This document shows positions 25,601-37,600 of a stretch of 64,000 nt of DNA, one piece after another. The stretch spans positions 168,932 to 232,931 of the forward strand of contig CANNZV010001613.1 of the NCBI GenBank assembly GCA_947561585.1, in the 5' to 3' direction. A model generated the notes under the pieces. It was not told the DNA's origin. It did no database searches and saw only the letters and a program-made list of their open reading frames with translations. Positions within the stretch are counted from its first letter, which is position 1; each line of letters begins with the position of its first letter. This DNA comes from Caprella mutica. Lineage: Eukaryota > Arthropoda > Malacostraca > Amphipoda > Caprellidae. A program made the translations under genes and the position numbers.

Positions 25601-28600
25601 ATTGGTGTGACTATCAATTTCCTGCGTTTTGGAGGAAGGAATTGTGACCTCTTTCATCGCCGGACCTGAACCCTTTGGACTTTTGTGTGTGGTCCATTTT
25701 GGAGAAGAAAGCGTGCGCTACAGCTCATGATAGTATGGAAACTCTGAAGAAGTTCCTCGAGCGACAATGGGCCAAAATTCCCCAAGAAACATACCGTGCC
25801 GCAGTAAAGAGCTTCAGAGGTAGACTCGAGAGAGAAATTGCTGCCAATGGTGGTCATATTGAAAAATAAATGGTAGAACTGTTAAATGGGTTCATTGAGA
25901 TATTGTGTGATAAGTTTTGTTTTATTTCATCCATCACAACTTATTAAATTAAAAAAATATGATCGGGGACTTTCTCCGCACCCTGTAAGTAAATGCAAAT
26001 TTCGAATAGCTACTTCATGAACGCTCATCCTGTTATAAGACCCATCTTGTTATAATTTTCACCCTGTTTTTAAGTTCACCCTGTTTTTAAGTTCACCCTG
26101 TTTTAAAGTTCACCCTGTTTTTAAGTTCACCCTGTTTTTAAGTTCACCCTGTTTTAAAGTTCACCCTGTTTTTAAGTTCACTCTGTTTTTATGTCCAATC
26201 TGTTACAAGGGCCACACTACCTAGCATAAATAGTATTAAATTCCATAGAACCAAAGAAGCTATGCTGCAGTAGGATACACTAACCTCGCAAATTTCTATT
26301 TCCGAAGTGTTTTGGCTGCCATCAAAGTTTTTTAGCGGCAAATAGAGTTGAAATATTGTAAGAACAATAGAAGTGTATGTTGTGTGCGTGACGTCATAAC
26401 AACAACACTCTAAAATTGCAAGCATTTGCTACCATATAGGCTTTATTTTCGATTATCTTCTGTGTTTTAACTTTTTGTGAGATCATTAAGTGTCTTTTTC
26501 TTTCAGGACAACTGACATGGCTGGTTTACATGATAGGCAGTGTTCTGGGTGGTAGAATCAGTTTCAACTCTCTAGATGAACACGACGCCATGGATGGGGA
26601 ACTGGTGAGCAGAGTGTTGCAACTGATGAACCTCACAGACACGCTGCTGAGTCAGGGTGAAGGCGGGTGCGAGAAAATGGAAACTGCCACCCTCGTCTTC
26701 TTCTACCAATTCAAGAAAATCTACGTGGGGGATCAGGTAGGAAGGCAACCTTGCTTTGCTACGTGGAAATCATTCGCCTCATTAAAAAATCATTTCATGC
26801 TTTTTTTTTAAAAAGAATTGTTGTCTTCTGAAATATGCATTTCTTTACTAAAAATTGATAACTAGGGCTGTATTGACGTTATTGATGACCATTTTTTTGT
26901 ATCTGTATAGTAGCTAGTATCAGAATATCGGTGCATTTTGGGTATCAGTATTGGCAGATTACTAATATGAAGTATCTGTTCTCGTATTGCTAATAATTAT
27001 GGTATCTGTACAGCCCGGGTTATTCATTGATTTGCTGATTTGAAATTTGATAAATTCTGCATTAGCTAATTGAAATTTAATCTTAAGAATCATTTCGAAT
27101 TTTGACAAATTATATTTCCTAACCCTTCTCATAGTAGGTAGCTTCCTTCGAATTTTTTTTATTTTTATTGATTTTAAAGAAAAGTAAATCATTCTTGAAA
27201 TTACTAAAATTTATATTATCAATTTTTTTTTTTTCGAAAATATTTTTCAAATTATTTTTCTAAGATCACTTTTTCCCAATTGGCACATTTAATTTTTTTC
27301 TAATTTTACATATTTTGCTTTGGAGGATGAACTGCACCAAAGCAAATTAGACTGAATTATTAATGATTCCTTTTCATAGTTGCTATGGAAATCAGATGAG
27401 CAGATGGTAAATAATAATATTAATAACTAGGCTATGTTACGAGTTACCGACCAGTTCCACATTCTCGATCATGTAGTAAAAAATATAATTTTAACTCATT
27501 GAAATTGGTATCCATGATACCAATTAAAATACCTAAGGAGTTAAAATTATAGTTAAATTATATTTATTTTTCTTTTCTGTTCGTAAATGTAGAAGCGGTT
27601 AATAACTCGTAACGCACCCTACCTTACTAAGAATAAGTTGATGTTCCATTAACTAACTATAGCTACTGGCTTGACAGGGTGTTTGAAAAGCATTTCCCTT
27701 TCAAATAGATGAACTAATTAAACCATCTAAATTTGGTAACTCTACTATCACTTAATTAATTTCATATTAACTAACACTTTATCATATCTCACCGCATTCT
27801 CATAAATTCATTGATGTTCATATGTGTTAGTTATTAGTATACATGTTCATATTAGTATATATGTTCATAATTTCATATCCTAGCCAAGTGAAATAGGTAG
27901 TTGTTGTTGTTCAACAAGTCCTACTTCATGCAATTCTTGATATTGCTTTAATTCTTGATAATCATGACGCTATAGTAGAATAAATTTCTTTGCATTTTAA
28001 TTAAAAAGATTATCACTTTATTTGATGTTCAGTTAATACAATTTGAAATCAATAAGCAATAACTTTATTACGGAACTCTTTCCTTTTAACAATGTAATGC
28101 AAGGGGAAATTTAATTTGTCAACTCGTTACAGTGCTGTTTTGTGATTGGTCCACAGTAGATGACGTATGACTTGGCTTTGCTGTGATTGGTCCACAATAG
28201 ATGACGTATGACTTGGCTTTGCTGTGATTGGTCCGCAGTTTATCACTGCTCCTTCCCTGTCTAACCTAAAACAAACGATCTGAACCGCTACCATTTCACT
28301 TTGCTACGATATCTACAGGCTGTCTAATTCCACCCTCTAACTAAAGTTCTAATACCATCTCTAGGTTCAAAAGTTCTCTAAGTTCTACATGAGGCTCACT
28401 GAGAACCTTGGCCTGGGTGACGAGCAGATGGTACTGGGTGTTTACATCCGCAAGATAATCATCAACCTCAAGTACTGGGGTCACTGTGAGCAGCTGCTCA
28501 TAAGGACTCTGACTCTTCTGTCGGAGCTGTCCCTTGGCTTCAACACCGCTAGGAAGTTGATAAAGCTGGAGGAGATGCAATTCCTACTCAGTAATCATAA

Positions 28601-31600
28601 CGTAAGTAGAGGGGCATCTTAGATTATCTATTTCGGATATTGTGATATTTAAACTTATATGCGAAACTTAAAATTTACTATCACCTCTTCATATTCCTCT
28701 TCCATCCGTAATTCCAGCCACCGGTGCTTGTGTCCCTTTTATCTAATTCTGTGGAAAGTGACTGCATACTCGGAGTAGCTTTTCTACATCCATTAGCTTG
28801 TCACAGACTTGTGGTGACTTTGTTCATGGAGCCACTTTCCTTTCTGACTGCTTCTTCCAGTCCTTTGTATTTAATTCCCTCCTGACGTCAGCGATATGGC
28901 CTTTGGTTCCTTATCAACACTTCCCACTTCTAACATCTCTCACACTCTCTACAGGCGGATCACTTTGGCTTCCTTGGCACATCAGTGGCAGTGAAGGACA
29001 TGAGGAGCAGGACCCTCTTCTACTCCTGCCTGGGGAGATTCTTGATGCTGGACCTGGGAGAAGATGAGGAGAGATTCGCCCTATTCATGACACCCATATC
29101 TAGTGAGTGATTAGATATATCTAGTGAGTGATTAGATGTATCTAGTGAGTGATTAGATATATCTAGTGAGTGATTAGATATCCAGTTGCCTAATTCAATT
29201 TTTGTAATTGAAATCATTATACTATGTAGCTAGCTAGCTACACAAAAAAATTTCATCCATATTAATCTTTCTGACTCGTTGAATCGAAAAGAATTAGCTA
29301 CATACTCATTGTTCTGACTCGTTGAATCGAAAAGAATTAGCTACATACTCATTGTCTGTTTTATTTCTAACTGAGCTGTCCCTTGTATCCGTCCTTTAGT
29401 TTTCTTTGTTCCACTTTCAGATTCCTTTGACAAACTAGCAAACATGCTAACGCAAGCAGACTCGCCCATGTTCCAAGCAGAGGAGGGCAAGAAGACGCTG
29501 ATAGGTATAGCCAGGGACTTGAGAGGCTTGGCCTTTGCCTTTAGCTCCAAAACCTGCTACATGATGCTATTTGACTGGATCTACCCTCGCAACTCTGGTG
29601 TACTCATTAGGGGCATTGAGGTGACTTTATTAAGTAGAAGTAGTAGATGTGGAATATCTTCTGCTCTTTCTTTAAATGTTTTCCTATTGGAAATAAATAA
29701 TAAATAGCTAGGAGGTAATGGATGTGGAATAGTTTTTATAGAAAATATTTTTTTTTTTTTTTTGATTAAAAATAATAAATGAGTAGCTAGGTATTTTCTG
29801 AAGGGTAAGTTTCGAGTTATTGAACGGTTTCCATCATATAGGGAAATAGAAGTTATTTAAATTGGTATCCGTGATACCTGCAGGTATCATGGATACCAAC
29901 TAAAAATAAATAATTATTATATAGTTTTTTTTCTTACATGACCGAAGATGTGAAACCGACCGATAATTCATAAATAACCCAATACCTCATTCCTCATTGC
30001 TATATCTTCCTTTATGTTGTTTCTAACTGCTTTTCTGCCTGTAGGTCTGGTGTCATGACCCAGAGGTCACATCCCCGGTGCTGAAGCTCTACGCTGAACT
30101 GGTGCTCAACAGGTCGCAGAGACTGGCCTTCGATGTGGCCTCTCCCAATGGAATTCTCCTCTTCAGGGAGGCAAGCAAAGTACTCACCACTTATGGTGAG
30201 TGGGGAAGATGAAGCTTTTCTTAATCTGCATATAGCTAGCTATAGTACAAAAATTAAAAACCATAAATATATAAATTAGCTATCTTTACGTAATCAGCAA
30301 CTAATCTGCATAGTGTAGCTACAAAGTAAATATATATAGCTTAATCTTTATTCATAATCTGCATGTAGCTACCAAAATGAATTACTATTTGAAATTCTGA
30401 AAAAAAATGAATACTGCTTAAGATGCGTGTGAAGCAATATCTGTCCGTCACACTAACCTAATAATACGCTTGGCAAGCAGCTGGCAGCATGGACACCAAA
30501 TTATTCTGATATCAGTTCACTAAATGGTTTCAATAATTAAATGTTATTTTATTCAGTTTAAAATATTGGAGTAAAAGCGGAGTCAGGGATAATAATTATT
30601 ACATTAATTGAACTGCCGTCAGTGAACATTCTAAACTCTCCTTTTTGATAGCACGCATATAGCTACATAATAAAGAGAACTTTTTATGTAAATGTAATTA
30701 AATATATGTAATAAATTGTGTCACACTTAACACAGAAGTTAAATAAATGACGGGCACTCATAGAGCTCATACCTTTACAGCCACTTATAAATCATTGACT
30801 TGTTCGCTCCAAAAATCTAACCGAAATAGTTCCTGGATGATGACCAATCGTCCCACCAAATTTCAGACAATTTGGTTGTATACTTTTTGAGTAGCTAAAA
30901 CTATTACAAATAACTACAATCAAAACATAACCTTGCAGAATTTTGGTAATAAGATAATTCTTTTTGCATTGGTGGACTGGTTTACTCCTCGAGAGATTTT
31001 GAAATTAACATAAATGACGTGCGGTGTCGCCGAAGCACCATGAACTTTTGGATACAATAAATTAATTGATTCTTACGCTCCACAGGCACTAGAATACTAG
31101 CAAGGGCAGACCACGTTCCCAAAGATAAGATGTACAGTTTGAGACTGAAAGGCATGAGCATTTGCTTCTCGATGTTAAAGGCGGCACTGTGTGGAAGTTA
31201 CGTCAACTTTGGGGTGTTCAGACTGTATGGTGATGACGCACTTGACTCGGCACTGCAAACCTTCGTCAAACTGCTGCTAAGTATACCCCAGGAAGATCTG
31301 ATGGTGAGAAAGATACAAATAATATTCCACTAGGGATGAACTCTTACGGTGAAGAACATTCATACAATATCTATTTACAGTCAATACAAATAATATTCCA
31401 CTAGGGATGAACTCTTACGGTGAAGAACATTCATACAATATCTATTTACAGTCAATACAAATAATATTCCACTAGGGATGATATCTTACGGTGAAGAATT
31501 TGTTCTATTAAATATATCTTTTAATTCTCCATTTCGTGCCCTCTATTAAATTAATTATTTTTCAGGTTTACCCGAAGCTCTCACAAAGTTACTACGTGTT

Positions 31601-34600
31601 ACTGGAGTGTTTAGCTCAGGACCACATGAACTTCCTGTCTACTTTGGAGCCTAGTGTCTTCCTCTACATACTAGCCTCTATTTCTGAGGGCATAGGGGCT
31701 ATAGGTGAGCATTGACCTCTATATCTGAGGGCATAGGGGCTAAAGGTGAGCATTGACCTCTATATCTGGGGGCATAGGGGCTATAGGTGAGCATTGGCCT
31801 CTATATCTGGGGGCATAGGGGCTATAGGTGAGCATTGTCCTCTATATCTGAGGGCATAGGGGCTATAGGTGAGCATTGACCTCTATTTCTGAGGGCATAG
31901 GGGCTATAGGTGAGCATTGTCCTCTATATCTGAGGGCATAGGGGCTATAGGTGAGCATTGACCTCTATTTCTGAGGGCATAGGGGCTATAGGTGAGCATT
32001 GACCTCTATTTCTGAGGGCATAGGGGCTATAGGTGAGCATTGACCTCTATTTCTGAGGGCATAGGGGCTATAGGTGAGCATTGACCTCTATTTCTGAGGG
32101 CATAGGGGCTATAGGTGAGCATTGACCTCTATATCTGAGGGCATAGGGGCTATAGGTGAGCATTGACCTCTATTTCTGAGGGCATAGGGGCTATAGGTGA
32201 GCATTGACCTCTATTTCTGAGGGCATAGGGGCTATAGGTGAGCATTGTCCTCTATATCTGAGGGCATAGGGGCTATAGGTGAGCATTGACCTCTATTTCT
32301 GAGGGCATAGGGGCTATAGGTGAGCATTGGCCTCTATTTCTGAGGGCATAGGGGCTATAGGTGAGCATTGTCCTCTATATCTGAGGGCATAGGGGCTATA
32401 GGTGAGCATTGGCCTCTATATCTGGGGGCATAGGGGCTATAGGTGAGCATTGTCCTCTATATCTGAGGGCATAGGGGCTATAGGTGAGCATTGTCCTCTA
32501 TATCTGAGGGCATAGGGGCTATAGGTGAGCATTGACCTCTATTTCTGAGGGCATAGGGGCTATAGGTGAGCATTGACCTCTATTTCTGAGGGCATAGGGG
32601 CTATAGGTGAGCATTGACCTCTATTTCTGAGGGCATAGGGGCTATAGGTGAGCATTGACCTCTATTTCTGAGGGCATAGGGGCTATAGGTGAGCATTGTC
32701 CTCTATATCTGAGGGCATAGGGGCTATAGGTGAGCATTGACCTCTATTTCTGAGGGCATAGGGGCTATAGGTGAGCATTGTCCTCTATATCTGAGGGCAT
32801 AGGGGCTATAGGTGAGCATTGACCTCTATTTCTGAGGGCATAGGGGCTATAGGTGAGCATTGACCTCTATATCTGAGGGCATAGGGGCTATAGGTGAGCA
32901 TTGACCTCTATTTCTGAGGGCATAGGGGCTATAGGTGAGCATTGACCTCTATTTCTGAGGGCATAGGGGCTATAGGTGAGCATTGGCCTCTATTTCTGAG
33001 GGCATAGGGGCTATAGGTGAGCATTGTCCTCTATATCTGAGGGCATAGGGGCTATAGGTGAGCATTGACCTCTATTTCTGAGGGCATAGGGGCTATAGGT
33101 GAGCATTGACCTCTATTTCTGAGGGCATAGGGGCTATAGGTGAGCATTGACCTCTATTTCTGAGGGCATAGGGGCTATAGGTGAGCATTGACCTCTATTT
33201 CTGAGGGCATAGGGGCTATAGGTGAGCATTGACCTCTATTTCTGAGGGCATAGGGGCTATAGGTGAGCATTGACCTCTATTTCTGAGGGCATAGGGGCTA
33301 TAGGTGAGCATTGACCTCTATTTCTGGGGGCATAGGGGCTATAGGTGAGCATTGTCCTCTATATCTGAGGGCATAGGGGCTATAGGTGAGCATTGACCTC
33401 TATTTCTGAGAGCATAGGGGCTATAGGTGAGCATTGACCTCTATTTCTGAGGGCATAGGGGCTATAGGTGAGCATTGACCTCTATTTCTGAGGGCATAGG
33501 GCAGTGGTTCTTACAGTGGAGTGTCAGGCACCCCTTTGGGGCCGTGATTGTTTATAGGGGTGCCTTGTTATTATAAGTTCGGTTCTTGCAGTTAATATCA
33601 AGTAGAATGCAAATAAAGCATTAAATACCCAATATTTGATTACAAAGTAACCAAATATATTCTAATTACATCTTTTCAATCTATTTCAATGCAGTACAAT
33701 GCTCAGGGGGTGCCTGAGAAAAGCAAGGGGTGTGTGGGAAAAATACTTTGATAACCACTGGTAGCTATAGGTCAATAACCTCAATATATGTAACTTATAA
33801 CTTCCATTATAAATAGTCTCAGGTTTATAGCCGAGTTATTCCAAATATTAGATTATCTGTATATCTTGAATTATTACTAAATAACTTTATTTATCATACA
33901 TTGATTTTTTCTTTGAAGTTATTTTGATCATTTTAAGGAAGAAACTGATTTTTGATTATTTTTTCTGGCAAACTCTGGCAAAGTAGCTTTTTACTCTGGC
34001 AAAGTAGCTTTATGAAGCAGAGAGAATTTAAAGTACAAACTTACCAGTTAAATTATATCACAAGAAGAAATGGCACGTCGCTGAAGAACCTTGAATTGTT
34101 TTGATAGCTACAATTAATTCTTATCAATTATATCATCAAAATGAAACTGTCATAGCTATTCTACTAACTCAGATCCTGCACTAGGTGAGAACAGCTGCTG
34201 AAACCATGAGTAGTGTGGTTTAACCATGAGTCTGGTGTGGTTTAACCATGAGTCTGGAGTGGTTTAACCATGAGTAGTGTGGTTTAACCATGAGTAGTGT
34301 GGTTTAACCATGAGTCTGGTGTGGCTTAACCATGAGTCTGGTGTGGTTTAACCATGAGTAGTGTGGTTTAACCATGAGTAGTGTGGTTTAACCATGAGTC
34401 TGGTGTGGTTTAACCATGAGTTTCTATTAGTATAGTTTCTATTAGTATAGTTTCTATTAGTATAGTTTCTATTGCTATAGTTTCTATTGCTATAGTTTCT
34501 ATTGCTATAGTTTCTATTGCTATAGTTTCTATTGCTATAGTTTCTATTGCTATAGTTTCTATTGCTATAGTTTCTATTGCTATAGTTTCTATTAGTATAG

Positions 34601-37600
34601 TTTCTATTAGTATAGTTTCTATTGCTATAGTTTCTATTGCTATAGTTTCTATTGCTATAGTTTCTATTGCTATAGTTTCTATTGCTATAGTTTCTATTGC
34701 TATAGTTTCTATTGCTATAGTTTCTATTAGTTCAGTGCGCAGAGTGGAGTTGATTGATAACCTTATTAACATTTCTTGGTAACTCTATTCACAGAGTAGC
34801 TTTTCTGCATCATTAGCCTGTCAGTGCTAAGTGCTTAGTAAGCTCTTTTATGGAGCCATTTTACTTTGTTGTTACTTCTTCTAATTCTTTTGTATATGTT
34901 CATCTTTTGAAAGTTTGATATGAACTTTAGTATATATTTTTAATGGAAAAATATTGTCTTTTTAAACTAAAAAAAAAGTATATATTTAGCCATAATTTCA
35001 TACACGTATCTAAATTTTGTGTTTTGGGCTGTTCAAACACTAGAAATTGTACCCTCAACAGTGTTAGGTTTTAAAACAATTCTATAATTTGAAACTTGCG
35101 AAATGTTCATTTTTACTTAGCTATTGAGTAAGTGATGTTATTCCGACAGTTAGGCAATTTCGTACATAAATAGTATTAGCTTGATTGAACATGTCACTGT
35201 GGATTTGAACTAATAAAGTAAAAGACCACTGTGACACGTTCTAACACCCACTGTGACACGTTCTAACACTCACTGTGACACGTTCTAACACCCACTGTGA
35301 CACACGTTCTAACACTCACTGTGACACGTTCTAACACTCACTGTGACACGTTCTAACACCCACTGTGACACGTTCTAACACTCACTGTGACACGTTCTAA
35401 CACCCACTGTGACACGTTCTAACACTCACTGTGACACGTTCTAACACTCACTGTGACACGTTCTAACACTCACTGTGACACGTTCTAACACTCACTGTGA
35501 CACGTTCTAACACTCACTGTGACACGTTCTAACACCCACTGTGACACGTTCTAACACCCACTGTGACACACGTTCTAACAAACTACCAGTATGTATACCT
35601 ATTAGAAATTATCTAACTGTGGGAATAACATGACTCACCCTAGTTAGGAGTTCTAGTTTCCTAGATAGTTACTAGTTACTAATAGTGTTTTCTCCACTGC
35701 AGATGCATCAGTATGTACAGGTTGTTGTGCCACTCTGGACCATATCGTCTCTCACCTGTTCAGAATACTCAACAATAAAGGTATTTATATTCAGCTGTTA
35801 CCATTGATGCAAGTCATTTTAAAAGATGAAATCTCACAATTACAATATTAGTATTCGTAGGGGCTGTGGAGTCGGAGTCGAAGCATTTGTTGGTGGAGTC
35901 GGAGTCACGAGTCGAAACTTTGTACAGTCTCAGACTTCAAGCTATAGATTATAAGTCACAAAAATTTAGATCCATTTTTTTGTTGTCCATCATGTTGCAT
36001 ATCTCCTAAGTAATAATAACTTAATAACTGCTTAGAGCTATAAATTAATTATTTAGCTATTGTCTAAACACTCAAATAACTCAATACCGTATTACTTCTA
36101 AAACAGCTTGATGAGTCAGTGAAATTCTAAATAATGGAGTCCAAGTTGGAGTCATAGTCATGCCTTTCATGTAGCTTTTATTATCCATCTAATTACTCTT
36201 TCATTTCAGCCAAGAAGACACAGGCGCTTGACATGGAAAATGACGCCCTAGTGAAGGTGATGAAGCACCAGCCCCACATTCTGCACCAGCTCCTCAACAG
36301 TCTGATGCACATCATGATGTACGAAGACTGTCGGAACCAATGGTGCATGAGCAGGCCCTTACTGCCTCTCATATTGCTACATCCAGAGGTATGGAGACTA
36401 GCTACTGATAACCTCTAGAGAATATAAGTAAATGTATTGAAGCCCATACGAAGTTTCACATGGAAATGTTCGAGCAGACTTTCCTGTTCTTTTTACCACA
36501 CTGCAGAATGTGGTAGTGATCGTCAATTAGCTTCTGCTGGTAAAATACATGTCAGGATGAAATAAGTGTTTGGAAAAAAGAATTTGTTCTATTAAAGCTA
36601 ATACGTGTTTTTTTTCTTCAGTACTTCAATGAAGTTCGACAGCGCTTCACCAGTCAACAGGCACCGGAAAAACAGACAATGATGTCCCAGTGGTTTGATA
36701 GTCTTATGGAGGGAATCCAGCCTAACTTACTCACTAGGAATAGGGACAAGTAAGTACCTACCTAGGAATAGGGACAAGTGAGTACCTACCTAGGAATAGG
36801 GACAAGTGAGTACCTACCTAGGAATAGGGACAAGTAAGTACCTACCTAGGAACCGGGACAAGTGAGTACTTACCAATGAACAGGGACAAGTAAGTACCTA
36901 CCTAGGAACCGGGATAAGTGAGTACTTACCAATGAACAGGGACAAGTAAGTACCTACCTAGGAACCGGGACAAGTGAGTACTTACCAATGAACAGGGACA
37001 AGTGAGTACCTACCAATGAACAGGGACAAGTGAGTACCTACCAATGAACAGGGACAAGTGAGTACCTACCAATGAACAGGGACAAGTGAGTACCTACCAA
37101 TGAACAGGGACAAGTGAGTACCTACCAATGAACAGGGACAAGTGAGTACCTACCAATGAACAGGGACAAGTGAGTACCTACCAATGAACAGGGACAAGTG
37201 AGTACCTACCTAGGAACAGGGACAAGTGAGTACCTACCTAGGAATAGGGACAAGTGAGTACCTACCTAGGAATAGGGACAAGTGAGTACCTACCTAGTAA
37301 CAGGGACAAGTGAGTACCTACCTAGTAACAGGGACAAGTGAGTACCTACCTAGTAACAGGGACAAGTGAGTACCTACCTAGTAACAGGGACAAGTGAGTA
37401 CCTACCTAGTAACAGGGACAAGTGAGTACCTACCAAGGAATAGGGACAAGTGAGTACCTACCTAGGAACAGGGACAAGTGAGTACCTACCTAGGAACAGG
37501 GACAAGTGAGTACCTACCAAGGAACAGGGACAAGTGAGTACCTACCAAGGAACAGGGACAAGTGAGTACCTACCTAGGAACAGGGACAAGTGAGTACCTA

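Noticed and set aside
24984..25617. Two minus-strand frames over the mariner element
   Set aside because: Shadows of the decayed transposase on the plus strand.
28640..28920. Family G as a tRNA-derived SINE
   Set aside because: No convincing pol III A and B boxes and no 3' tail could be found, so only 'dispersed repeat' is claimed.
31705..33501. CRISPR-like regular array
   Set aside because: Units are contiguous with no unique spacers, the context is a eukaryotic intron, and the unit is explained by exon 16 sequence.
34410..34772. Minus-strand open frame with ETIAI repeats
   Set aside because: By-product of the 15-bp array, whose length is a multiple of three.
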